Assembly: GCF_016861605.1 (NCBI RefSeq)
Contig: NZ_BOLM01000006.1
Span: forward strand, 1-64,000
Direction: 5' to 3'
Origin: Levilactobacillus wangkuiensis
GTDB lineage: Bacteria > Bacillota > Bacilli > Lactobacillales > Lactobacillaceae
Length of the DNA stretch: 64,000 nt
The notes below the pieces were generated by a model. It ran no database searches. It worked only from the letters and a program-made list of their open reading frames with translations, and was not told the origin of the DNA. The position numbers were made by a program, and so were the translations under genes. Positions 35,776 through 43,571 of this stretch are shown piece by piece (the first letter of the stretch is position 1; each line of letters opens with the position of its first letter).

Positions 35776-36837
35776 TTAACCTCCAATCACGCTGACGGGG
35801 TCAACGTGTAAAATAATCCGAACGGGAATCAAGGCGCCTAGCACACCGGTCAGGAGAATTCCCCCGGTCACGCCGGCAAGCAGCGGCACGTTAAAGCTCA
35901 TCGGCAACCCGGCTGGCAGGACCAGCACCGTCGCCACGGTCAAGGCGGCCCCGATAACCAGGCCGCCAACCACCAGGATCAGCGCCTGACTGATGGTCGT
36001 CGTGACCAACACCTTTGCCGGAATCCCCTGCGCCCGCAAAACCGCATAGTTGGGTAACTTTTGCATGGTTAAAATATAGAGGAACACGGCAATGACGACC
36101 ATCGCAATCACCATCAAGAAGGCAATCATAAAGGTAAAGGTCGTGTTCTGGGCCGAATAACCCGGTAACTTATTAATGAACTGGCTCATAGTGAGGGTCT
36201 TCAGGTCGCTGGTCTTAGGCTTAAAATTAGACCGGTTCGACACAATCCCGCCAGCCTTAAAATCACTGGTGACGTGGCTCAACGTCCGCCAGGTCCTCAG
36301 CGTCCCGTAAATGACCGGGGCCACGCTCAGCTTGGCGTTGTGGGTGAACCCGACAATTTTAAATTTGCCGCCGGTGGCCCCTAAGCTCACCTGGTCGCCC
36401 AGGTGGTAGCCGTTGGTCTTGAAGCTATCGTCGACCAAGATTTGACGGGCCGTCGTCGGCTTGTGCCCGCTCGTTACGGCCAGTTTACGGTAAATAAACT
36501 GGTCGCGGTTGATTCCTAGGAATTGGGCGGACAGCTTCGGTTGGCCCTTGGCCTTGGCGACGACGCCCGCCTGGCCGATGTAGGCTTCATGGCTAGTCAG
36601 GGTCACCTTATTAGCCGTTTGCTTGGTCATCAGTGACTGGGCCAGGCTATCGTTGGCATCACTGGTCACCGCAATTTTCTGGGCGTCCCAGGTCGCAATC
36701 GCCTGCGTGTTTTGTTGGGCCAGGCCATACGCCAGGCCGCTCAACACGAAGACCAGGTAGCTGACCAGGACGACCATCCCGACGATTAGCCCGTAACGCA
36801 GCTTCTCGTGGCGAATCTCCTTGAGTGCTAAAAACAT
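35776..36837 (-). CDS. hrtB: heme-efflux ABC transporter permease HrtB
   Basis: 353 aa FtsX/DevC-type permease: one N-terminal span (LIVGMVVLVSYLVFVLSGLA), a large extracellular domain of about 190 residues, then three C-terminal spans. This four-span MacB-like topology is that of HrtB. Eleven bases after the TetR gene and three before the ATPase gene. Confidence 0.8.
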   Translation of the reverse strand: MFLALKEIRHEKLRYGLIVGMVVLVSYLVFVLSGLAYGLAQQNTQAIATWDAQKIAVTSDANDSLAQSLMTKQTANKVTLTSHEAYIGQAGVVAKAKGQPKLSAQFLGINRDQFIYRKLAVTSGHKPTTARQILVDDSFKTNGYHLGDQVSLGATGGKFKIVGFTHNAKLSVAPVIYGTLRTWRTLSHVTSDFKAGGIVSNRSNFKPKTSDLKTLTMSQFINKLPGYSAQNTTFTFMIAFLMVIAMVVIAVFLYILTMQKLPNYAVLRAQGIPAKVLVTTTISQALILVVGGLVIGAALTVATVLVLPAGLPMSFNVPLLAGVTGGILLTGVLGALIPVRIILHVDPVSVIGG

Positions 36838-36848
36838 GGTGGTGCCTC

Positions 36849-37358
36849 CTATTCTGCCAGTAACTGTAGGGCTTGCTGGAAGCGCGTCAACGCCGCATCC
36901 TGGTTAGCTGGTCGTAACATAATTTCTTTGATTGTCGCGTGGCTCAGCACCATCGCCGCCCAATCCGCCGCCGGCAAACTCACGGGCACGGGATGGTCGG
37001 GCAACAGACTTTCATTTTCACTGTAGTGCCGTCGAATCAACTCATCATATTGACTATTATTGAACTGATCCACGAAGGCCACCACGGCATCATAATAGGT
37101 CGCCGGCGTAAACACCCCACTCGGCGTCGTCTCAACGTCCCGGTGAACGGCGGCCAAGGCCTCGTGATACACGGTTTGGTAGGCATCCGTCAGGTCATCA
37201 AAGTATTTATAAAAGGCTCCCCGGGCAATCCCAGCAGCCGTCACGATCCGTGCAACCTGCGCATCGGCCAAGCTATGATTAGAAAATTCCGTCAGTAAGG
37301 CCGCCATCACGCGCGCCTTTTTTTCAGGATTCAAATTTTTAAAAGTCGTGGAAGGCAT
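36849..37358 (-). CDS. hrtR: TetR-family heme-responsive repressor HrtR
   Basis: About 169 aa. The N-terminus MPSTTFKNLNPEKKARVMAA and the HTH with GIARGAFYKYFDDLTDAY strongly resemble HrtR of Lactococcus, and a His (AAVHRD) lies where the heme-ligating His is expected. Both operators near its promoter contain TGACAC-N-GTGTCA, the core of the published HrtR operator ATGACACAGTGTCAT. The frame starts at 37376, but the ATG at 37358 (after AAAGGAG) is chosen. Heme would release the repressor and induce efflux. Confidence 0.82.
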   Translation of the reverse strand: MPSTTFKNLNPEKKARVMAALLTEFSNHSLADAQVARIVTAAGIARGAFYKYFDDLTDAYQTVYHEALAAVHRDVETTPSGVFTPATYYDAVVAFVDQFNNSQYDELIRRHYSENESLLPDHPVPVSLPAADWAAMVLSHATIKEIMLRPANQDAALTRFQQALQLLAE

Positions 37359-37383
37359 GTAAAAGACTCCTTTCAAGTTAAAA

Positions 37384-37398
37384 GTGACACCGTGTCAC
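37384..37398. promoter_or_regulatory. HrtR operator 2
   Basis: Perfect palindrome GTGACAC-C-GTGTCAC between the predicted transcription start and the hrtR start codon. Confidence 0.8.
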
Positions 37399-37413
37399 CT
37401 TATTACGCGTATC

Positions 37414-37442
37414 AGCATACCATGCGGGTGACACGGTGTCAA
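37414..37442 (-). promoter_or_regulatory. hrtRBA promoter
   Basis: Minus strand TTGACA (37442-37437), 17 bases, TATGCT (37419-37414). Confidence 0.82.
37428..37442. promoter_or_regulatory. HrtR operator 1
   Basis: GTGACAC-G-GTGTCAA overlaps the -35 box and spacer of the hrtRBA promoter. Confidence 0.8.
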
Positions 37443-37451
37443 CTTTGTTGT

Positions 37452-37484
37452 AAAAAAAGAACTCGGCTAGGTTTCGCCGAGTTC
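37452..37484 (-). terminator. terminator after repeat R4
   Basis: Minus strand GAACTCGGC with GCCGAGTTC then seven T. It would end the MFS (37826-39010) transcript after passing through R4. Confidence 0.85.
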
Positions 37485-37596
37485 TAACGCTTCTATATCT
37501 ATAGCTAAGTTAACGGTTGCTAGAAAATAATTTCAGAAGACTACCCCTCGAATAAGTGAGTGGCGCTCGCCTAAATTAGCCAGACCAACTTGATGG

Positions 37597-37820
37597 CGGG
37601 CTAAACCCGTGTCAGCCGCAGGGATGGTGAAAATGGACCAAGCCGTGGGAGTTGCCTTAGCGGGTTCCCCGCTTAGGCAACTGCTATCTTTGAGACGCGT
37701 TTCTCAGCGGCTCAAAGTAAGTCTGGAGACCGCCCTTTGGCTCCAGACGCGCGCCCACAGCGTCACGGCCCATTTTCACCATCCCGGAGGCGATGTCAAA
37801 AACAAGTTTCCCCCGCCAAT
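37597..37820 (+). repeat. R4: structured interspersed element, short form
   Basis: Closing stem of 16 perfect pairs (37621-37636 with 37770-37785). Hairpins: TTGCCTTAGCGG/CCGCTTAGGCAA, TTTGAG/CTCAAA and CTGGAG/CTCCAG; inner stem GTGGG/CCCAC, extended by CCGTG/CACGG. Outer arms GGCGGG-CT-AAAC and GTTT-CC-CCCGCC. Lies between the MFS stop (37826) and its terminator. Confidence 0.87.
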
Positions 37821-37825
37821 TCAAG

Positions 37826-39010
37826 CTAGTCGGTGGCTAATTTTTGCGGCTCGCCAATCACGAAGTGGCCCGCCACCGCAATAACCAGGAACACCAAAGC
37901 CACCAAGCAAACGCCCAGCCAGCCGGCGTGACTCCACGCCCAGGTGGCGGACAAGGTCCCAATCGACCCGCCCAAGAAATAGCTAAACATGAAGACGGAA
38001 TTGTTCCGACTACTCTGTTGGCGATTCAACGACTGCACGATGGCCTGGCAGGACACCTGACTGAACTGGGTTCCCAAGTCGAGGAGAACGATGCCCACGA
38101 TGAGCCCCAGTAGCCAGTGGCCAGCCAGCCAAAAGATCAGGAAGGCGACGCCGGAGAAGACCATCCCTAGGCCCACCGTCAACCGGGGTGACCGCTGATC
38201 GACCAGCGTGCCAATCATGGGCGCGGCCAACACCCCCGCGATTCCTAGCAGGCCAAGCAATCCGGCCACGCTACTGCCCAGGTGATACTGCGCAGCGAGG
38301 TAAAAGGCTAGCGTGGACCACAGGACGTTGGACATGCCAAACAGGCAAAAACCATTAATGGCCGCACCGCGTAACGGCTTTTGACTCACAAATAACTTGG
38401 GTAGCGTGCGAATGACCGGCCAGTATTTCAAATCCTGATGACCCCGTTCGTCGTGGGGCAACTGAAAATGCACGATGACCAGGAAAACCAGATCAATGGC
38501 CGCCGCTACCAGGTAGATGTCCTGCCAGGGCATGATGCTCCCTAGCAATCCGCTAAAGGACCGCGACAGGAGAATCCCCGTCAACAGGCCACTCAAGACG
38601 ATGCCTAAAACTTTCCCCCGTTGAAGTCCCGGCGCCAAGTACCCGGCATACGGGATGATGATCTGGGGCGCCACTGAGGTGATGCCGACCAGCCCCGTGG
38701 CAATCGCAAAAACGCCGGCATTTGGCGCCCAATGCGCTAATAATAAGGAAAGAATGGATAACACCATCATGAATTGAATCAACCGATACCGGTCGAAAAT
38801 GTCACCCAGTGGCACAATCAGTAATAGGCCAAAGGCATACCCCAGCTGCGTGACCATCGCCAGCATGCCGACGACTGCCTTGGACAGGTTGAAGTCCGCC
38901 GCAATTAGATTTTCAATCGGTTGAATGAAGTTCAGGTTGGCCACAATGACCCCCGTCACGACTGCCATCAACAAGATGGTCTTTTTTGACAACTTTGCTT
39001 GCTCTTTCAC
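37826..39010 (-). CDS. MFS transporter (drug/arabinose-efflux type)
   Basis: 394 aa, twelve spans; opening TGVIVANLNFIQPIENLIAA and MVTQLGYAFGLLLIVPLGDI are typical of the CynX/YceJ-like DHA efflux group. Start is GTG at 39010 after AGGAGG. A symmetric AAAAGTTT-A-AAACTTTT palindrome upstream probably binds an unlinked regulator. Substrate unknown. Confidence 0.83.
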   Translation of the reverse strand: MKEQAKLSKKTILLMAVVTGVIVANLNFIQPIENLIAADFNLSKAVVGMLAMVTQLGYAFGLLLIVPLGDIFDRYRLIQFMMVLSILSLLLAHWAPNAGVFAIATGLVGITSVAPQIIIPYAGYLAPGLQRGKVLGIVLSGLLTGILLSRSFSGLLGSIMPWQDIYLVAAAIDLVFLVIVHFQLPHDERGHQDLKYWPVIRTLPKLFVSQKPLRGAAINGFCLFGMSNVLWSTLAFYLAAQYHLGSSVAGLLGLLGIAGVLAAPMIGTLVDQRSPRLTVGLGMVFSGVAFLIFWLAGHWLLGLIVGIVLLDLGTQFSQVSCQAIVQSLNRQQSSRNNSVFMFSYFLGGSIGTLSATWAWSHAGWLGVCLVALVFLVIAVAGHFVIGEPQKLATD

Positions 39011-39029
39011 TCCGCAAAACCTCCTACGT

Positions 39030-39046
39030 AAAAGTTTAAAACTTTT
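39030..39046. promoter_or_regulatory. palindrome upstream of the MFS gene
   Basis: AAAAGTTT-A-AAACTTTT, perfect, directly before the ribosome site; resembles operators of MarR/LysR/HxlR type. Confidence 0.5.
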
Positions 39047-39127
39047 GCGCGGAAAAGACCACCATCCCTCATATTCCCGGTTAATCAGCCATTCTGGTAT
39101 AATAGGCGGTATCGGAGGGGATTATTT

Positions 39128-39607
39128 ATGAACAAATTTATAACAGGAGCCATCGTTGTCTTGGGGCTAGCGCTCGGTTGCGGGGAAGCCACCATGGCGC
39201 AAGCTCAGGCCAAAGCCAAATGGACGCCCGGCACACCGAAACAACTGCGCGGTGTCTGGTACGCCAAGCCACGCGTGCAACACATGGGGCACGATACCAC
39301 GGAGATCACAAACAACGCGATGATTTTGATTCCCAAGTGGTTGTATGTGATGTACGACTACGGCACCCACGATTATGGCGGCAATCGCCTGGCCTACAAG
39401 AAAGTCGGTCAGGCCTACCGCTTGCGGTCCTACGACAGCGTTGAGAAAACGTGGGCCTACACCAAACTCCAGCGTCAGGGGAAGACGTTGAAGCTACAAA
39501 AGTACGGGACGCGTAAGGCCGGGAAAGCCTTTAAGTCTCGCGCCGGCCACACCTATCAACTGCAATACAAACCAAAATTAAGTGTCAGCGTCTTAACCCG
39601 CAAGTAA
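39128..39607 (+). CDS. small secreted protein, distant member of the LP-x2-Y-x-G-x-WY family
   Basis: 159 aa. Signal peptide (FITGAIVVLGLALG, cleavage near AQA), then PKQLRGVWYAKP, which matches the P-x-x-[YL]-RG-x-W opening of the cluster at 6.7-9.5 kb. Basic, Tyr-rich mature part. A TGGTATAATAGGC extended -10 stands 35 bases before the ATG, similar to the one before the 40969 gene. Function unknown. Confidence 0.72.
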   Translation: MNKFITGAIVVLGLALGCGEATMAQAQAKAKWTPGTPKQLRGVWYAKPRVQHMGHDTTEITNNAMILIPKWLYVMYDYGTHDYGGNRLAYKKVGQAYRLRSYDSVEKTWAYTKLQRQGKTLKLQKYGTRKAGKAFKSRAGHTYQLQYKPKLSVSVLTRK

Positions 39608-39646
39608 GCGAAGGGGGCTGGGACAAAACTCCTAACTCATGTATTG

Positions 39647-39695
39647 AAAAGGACTGTTCCGAGAAATCAATGATTTCTCGGAACAGTCCTTTTTT
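39647..39695 (+). terminator. strong terminator
   Basis: A 23-base inverted repeat (39647-39669 with 39671-39693) ending in T6. Confidence 0.9.
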
Positions 39696-39775
39696 GAATC
39701 TTATGTATACACAGAGAAGATAATCCCTGGTATTCTTTAGGTGCTGAACCCAAAACGAAAAGAGATTATTAACTC

Positions 39776-39924
39776 TATGTAAGTCAATTGCCCCTGAATG
39801 AATTCAGAGGCTTGTCGCTCACGTGTCTGGCGACACAGTAGTCCAACATGCCCTGTTAAGACACTCCTACTTGTAGTGGCAACATCATCGGGTAATTGAC
39901 GGCTACCCGTTTAACTATCAGGAT
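39776..39924 (-). mobile_element. right end of a degraded IS200/IS605-type element
   Basis: Sequence following the tnpB remnant contains the hairpin CCTCTGAATTCATTCAGGGG (39792-39811) and a second stem GTCGCCAGACACGTGAGCGAC, as in IS605 right ends, where the reRNA (omega RNA) that guides TnpB is encoded. The left end and tnpA are absent. Confidence 0.55.
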
Positions 39925-40157
39925 CTACCCAATAGCTGTTAGCTTCTTAATTTTTGGGTGCTTGACGCCACTCAACCACTCTTGACCCAACATCTCGATG
40001 TTCATTGCTCCTAATCGGTCATCGTTACAACGATACTGGCATTGTTGACACCAATACTCATGTGCATCGTGATGCCGGTTGGTTTTCTCAACCATCCCAC
40101 ACTTGGGACAACGTTGTGAGGTGAATGCTGGACTCACTTTTACAACTTTGTACCCAT
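39925..40157 (-). pseudogene. tnpB C-terminal fragment
   Basis: Last ~75 residues of an IS605 TnpB: SQRCPKCG zinc knuckle, WCQQCQYRCNDD second knuckle and RuvC-III aspartate in NDDRLGAMNIE. The catalytic N-terminal two thirds are missing; the frame begins exactly at the thiW stop codon, so a deletion or recombination joined the two. Not expected to be active. Confidence 0.85.
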
Positions 40158-40667
40158 TTACTTGCCCTGAAGCTTATCCAATCGTGGCGCAATCACGGTC
40201 GACCACATGCTCTTCAGGAGCGCGTAGGCCAAGATAACCCCGACCAAGGCACTCATAAAGAAACTCGGTAGAAACAGCCAGACGGCCCCGGTCGTGCCCA
40301 TCAACCAGGCGGCCACGGGATAGGCCACAAAGGCGCCAATCACGCCCGACCCCAGCAGTTCGCCGCAGACGCCGGCCAGGAGCTTTCCGGTTTTCTGGAA
40401 GAGCCAGCCGCTTAGAAACGCGCCAATCATACTGCCGGGAAAGGCCAGCACCGTGCCCGTCCCCATGATATTGCGAATCACCGAGGTCAAAAAGGCTTGG
40501 GCCAAGGCCCACCACGGCCCCAATAAGACGCCGGAGACCACGTCAATCAAATGCTGAACCGGGGCAACCTTGGCGACTCCAATCGTAAAGGAAAACACAC
40601 TCCCGCCGATCACGGCCAACGCCACCAACATGGCGGTCAGCGTCATTGGATACACTTTCTTGGACAT
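40158..40667 (-). CDS. thiW: ThiW, thiazole-uptake ECF S-component
   Basis: Membrane substrate-binding subunit of an energy-coupling-factor transporter, about 169 aa with five or six spans. VAPVQHLIDVVSGVLLGPWW and FPGSMIGAFLSGW are ThiW signatures; the ligand is hydroxyethylthiazole, the thiamine precursor. The TPP riboswitch in front supports this strongly. TAGGAG lies ten bases before the ATG at 40667. The shared EcfAAT module is not in the window. Its 3' end adjoins the tnpB remnant but the protein looks complete. Confidence 0.88.
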   Translation of the reverse strand: MSKKVYPMTLTAMLVALAVIGGSVFSFTIGVAKVAPVQHLIDVVSGVLLGPWWALAQAFLTSVIRNIMGTGTVLAFPGSMIGAFLSGWLFQKTGKLLAGVCGELLGSGVIGAFVAYPVAAWLMGTTGAVWLFLPSFFMSALVGVILAYALLKSMWSTVIAPRLDKLQGK

Positions 40668-40695
40668 TCTCGTCACACTCCTACTGCAAATTCAC

Positions 40696-40726
40696 CAAAA
40701 AAGCCCCGTTCCCCACGACGACAGCT
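40696..40726 (-). terminator. riboswitch expression-platform terminator
   Basis: Minus strand AGCT-G-TCGT with ACGGGGCT, then TTTTTT, between the TPP aptamer and thiW. Confidence 0.65.
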
Positions 40727-40749
40727 CCCCTGGCATTTCCAGCAGACCG

Positions 40750-40833
40750 ACCACTTTCCTACGCGAGTCTTAGCTCAACAGGTTCAAAGGGATTGGCACG
40801 TGTCCATCTCAGCCGACTGGCACCCCTAGTGTC
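40750..40833 (-). promoter_or_regulatory. TPP riboswitch (THI box)
   Basis: Minus strand shows CACTAGGGGTGCC, GGCTGAGATGG, CCCTTTGAACCTG, GAGCTAAGACTCGCGTAGGAAAGTGG in the conserved order (the last quoted in pieces: GAGCTAAGAC, TCGCGTAGGAAAGTGG). TPP binding would stop transcription of thiW at the terminator downstream. Confidence 0.93.
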
Positions 40834-40968
40834 TTTTTCAGTTAATCCCGACTATACCGGGTGTGAAATTTAAAAGCAACTCATAATATGCTGGACTGAT
40901 TGAACGTTAATTGAATTATCTCTCACATCAAACGACAGACTGGTATACTAGGCAGTGGAGGGGATTAT

Positions 40969-41772
40969 ATGTTCAAAAAGATCGTTATCTTAACCGTTTT
41001 AACACTGTCTGCTATCCTACTATTGCCAACCGCGGCGCACGCGAGCCAGTACGTGACGACCGACAGCTACAGCCTGTCGCGGCCATCCTACTACCATAAC
41101 CGGGATACCCAGACGCATTATTTGTGGAATCAACAGCACACGGCCAAACTACATAATACGAAATACTTTCCGCACACGACCTGGGTCGCCCAAAAGACGG
41201 CGCTACTCCAGCATGGCACCCACGTGGCCCGTTACTACTACGTGGTCAGTAAGAACAAACGGACCGCGGGCTGGATTTGGCACGGCTTTCTAAAGTCCGG
41301 AACTTACCGCAAGCAGGTGCTCACCACCGATGGACTCAGCCTCTCAACGGCCCTGAACGCCACCGACCAGAATCAGCTCGAGGTTTTTGCCATTAAGCAG
41401 TTGCAAAAGGATGGTTATGAAAACAATAACCACCTCGCAATGATGTACGATTACTACATGTCCAATCACCTGACGCCCGACCAGATGTCCATGGCTGCCG
41501 TCATCCAGCTTGTGCGGATCAAGAACTTAGACGCCGATAAAATTACGACGGTCAATCTCCCAGCTATCACAAATCTAGCAGCGGCGATTGACCCGCAGCA
41601 CCACAACGCCAAATTGGAAACGATGGGCCAGGGCCAACTGGGCCTCAAAATTGTCGCCAACGTTGAGAAGGCGCTAGTTGCCAACCACGATACAACCTAC
41701 GTTTTATACCCAACGGCTAGCGGTAACCTGACAAATGGCCAGATTTCCTTCACGCTATACCTTTACGAATAA
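40969..41772 (+). CDS. uncharacterised secreted protein
   Basis: 267 aa. Signal peptide (IVILTVLTLSAILLLP, cleavage near AHA-SQ). First 100 residues are Tyr/His/Thr-rich with SH3-like surface-domain flavour (ARYYYVVSKNKRTAGWIWHG resembles GW/SLAP-type repeats); the rest is mainly helical with no known motif. Own promoter TGGTATACT. Role probably at the cell surface. Confidence 0.7.
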   Translation: MFKKIVILTVLTLSAILLLPTAAHASQYVTTDSYSLSRPSYYHNRDTQTHYLWNQQHTAKLHNTKYFPHTTWVAQKTALLQHGTHVARYYYVVSKNKRTAGWIWHGFLKSGTYRKQVLTTDGLSLSTALNATDQNQLEVFAIKQLQKDGYENNNHLAMMYDYYMSNHLTPDQMSMAAVIQLVRIKNLDADKITTVNLPAITNLAAAIDPQHHNAKLETMGQGQLGLKIVANVEKALVANHDTTYVLYPTASGNLTNGQISFTLYLYE

Positions 41773-41791
41773 CGACTAACTAAACACACAC

Positions 41792-41821
41792 AAGGCCTCG
41801 AGAAAATTCTCGGGGCCTTTA
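41792..41821 (+). terminator. terminator of the 40969 gene
   Basis: AAGGCCTCGAGAA with TTCTCGGGGCCTT, then T. Confidence 0.8.
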
Positions 41822-41936
41822 CGTTTGTAAAAGATTCTAACCTTATTGACGTAACCTTCAGCAAATCAGCGACTGTCACCACTAGTCTAGGACTATACTC
41901 TTCGTAACCTAGATAACTGCAGCGGGGGATCTTTAC

Positions 41937-42164
41937 ATGAAACCAGTTAACATTTTTGACACCTACTCTAAATGGTTTAAGCTGCTAAACGCACTCTTTA
42001 TCCCTTTTGCCATATTAGAGCTGGTAGCAATCAAGCTGAACATCTTAAGCCTAATCGCCTCAATACTCAGCGGCATTTACTTTAGTCTCTGGTTTGTGTC
42101 CCTTATTGGCGAGAGCATTTACAGAATCATTAAATATTTGATTCGGAATCGTCCTAAAAATTAA
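41937..42164 (+). CDS. small two-span membrane protein
   Basis: 75 aa with two hydrophobic segments (about residues 14-31 and 36-58) and a basic C-terminus. GCGGGGG precedes the ATG. Unrecognised. Confidence 0.55.
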   Translation: MKPVNIFDTYSKWFKLLNALFIPFAILELVAIKLNILSLIASILSGIYFSLWFVSLIGESIYRIIKYLIRNRPKN

Positions 42165-42197
42165 AGCGCACTCAGGCTCAAACCTGAACGCACTTTT
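42163..42197 (+). terminator. weak terminator
   Basis: TCAGG/CCTGA core extended by AAAG-GC and GC-CTTT with mismatches, then TTTTT. Confidence 0.5.
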
Positions 42198-42282
42198 TAC
42201 ATAGGTAGTTATTTTAAAATATTATTCTGTCTAATCCTACCAAACCAAAACCGACACCCTTAACCAGAACCACAAGTTTCAG

Positions 42283-42513
42283 TTCCAAACCCGTGTCAGC
42301 CGCAGGGCTGGGAAAACTGGACCGGTCGTGGGAGTGACCAGAGGCGTGCCAAGGTGCCCGGCTGTGGCGATGGTCTTGGCTGGAGTCTTTTCCCAGCCTA
42401 GCCCATGGGACAACCTTTGAGACCGCTCCTCAGGCTCAAAGTTGAGGTGGAAGCCCGCTCCTCGGCTGGAACCGACCCCACAGCAGGGCATCTTGAATCC
42501 GTGCTCAGTCTAA
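42283..42513 (+). repeat. R5: truncated long-form element
   Basis: Starts with AAACCCGTGTCAGCCGCAGGG and carries the CTTTGAG/CTCAAAG hairpin and CCCCACAGC block, but the 3' closing arm (expected CAGTTTTCCCAGCCC) is missing; the outer end TCTAACC follows directly. Confidence 0.8.
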
Positions 42514-42523
42514 CCTACACCAT

Positions 42524-42567
42524 TAAAAAATCCCCAACCAGAGTAACCACCCTGATTGAGGATTTTG
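42524..42567 (-). terminator. terminator after repeat R6
   Basis: Minus strand AATCCTCAATCAG with CTGGTTGGGGATT (G-T pairs), then TTTT. It would end the histidine kinase/response regulator mRNA after R6. Confidence 0.7.
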
Positions 42568-42611
42568 ATAGACACATTTAATTGAAGCTACCAACACAAA
42601 CGACAATCGTC

Positions 42612-42925
42612 AGTTTGTTCTAAAGCAGTGTCAGCCGCAGGACTGGTGAAAATGGACCAAGCGTGGTCAGTCTCAGTGACCAGAGGCGGATCAAGGTGAC
42701 CAGCTGTGTCGATGGACTTGGCTGGGGTTCTTTCCCAGCCTAGTTCCATGGGACAACCTTTGAGACCGCCCTCAGGCTCAAAGTTGAGGTGGAAGCCCGC
42801 TTCTCAGGCTGGAACCGGCCCCACAGCAGGGCACCTTGAATCCGCCGCCGGGAACGACAACTGCCCACAGCGACCAGGCCCAGTTTTCACCAGCCCGGAG
42901 GCGCCAGAAACGCCTGTTTAGAACT
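42612..42925 (+). repeat. R6: structured interspersed element, long form
   Basis: Closing stem GGACTGGTGAAAATGG near 42640 with CCAGTTTTCACCAGCCC near 42879-42895. Outer arms GTTCTAAA (42617-42624) and TTTAGAAC (42918-42925) are exactly complementary, and the right arm contains the stop codon and last codons of the response regulator gene. Confidence 0.85.
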
Positions 42926-43571
42926 CGATTAACTTGTGGTGGATGGCGTAGCGGACTAGCTCGACGTGCGACGTCAAATCTAATTTCCGCATAATACTAG
43001 CCTTATGTGCCTCCACCGTCTTGGTCGTGATATTCAGCTTAGCCGCCACTTCCTTGTTGGAGTAACCCAACGCCACCAGCGGCATGACTTCCCGCTCCCG
43101 TTTGGACAGCGGACTGTGGCCCCACAGATTGGTCTTATCCACGTCCGTGAGAATATTTTTGATGTCGGACTTTAGCAGAATCACGTTCTCATCCACGTAA
43201 TGCCGGCCGTTCACGATGGTCGTGATGGCATTGATGATCTCGCTATCCGGCGAACTCTTCAGGACGTAGCCGGACGCGCCGTTCTTAATGGCCTGGTCCA
43301 CGTAATCCTCTTCGCCGTGCATCGATAAAATTAAAATCCAAATTTTCGGGTACTGGCTGTGAATCCGTTTGGTCGTCACCAGGCCACTTTCACCCGGCGG
43401 CATGCTCAAATCCATGATAATCATATCAATATCGCCCTGACCGGCGCGCACAAAAGTATCATTACCATTGGCCGCCTCCGCGACGACTTGGTAATCCGGC
43501 TGATCATCCACGATAGCTTTCAGGCCCGACCGCACGATTGCGTGGTCGTCCGCTACTAAGACTTTATACAT
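42918..43571 (-). CDS. NarL/FixJ-type response regulator
   Basis: 217 aa. Receiver domain with phospho-acceptor Asp54 (IIMDLSMP) and DDH acidic pair, then a LuxR-type HTH (LSKREREVMPLVALGYSNKE, TTKTVEAHKASIMRKL). The ATG at 43571 overlaps the end of the kinase gene by eight bases, so both are translationally coupled. The 3' end is embedded in R6. Targets unknown. Confidence 0.92.
   Translation of the reverse strand: MYKVLVADDHAIVRSGLKAIVDDQPDYQVVAEAANGNDTFVRAGQGDIDMIIMDLSMPPGESGLVTTKRIHSQYPKIWILILSMHGEEDYVDQAIKNGASGYVLKSSPDSEIINAITTIVNGRHYVDENVILLKSDIKNILTDVDKTNLWGHSPLSKREREVMPLVALGYSNKEVAAKLNITTKTVEAHKASIMRKLDLTSHVELVRYAIHHKLIEF

Noticed and set aside
42706-42921. Plus-strand frame inside R6
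   Set aside because: Confined to the repeat, Pro/Gly-rich and not conserved as protein among copies.
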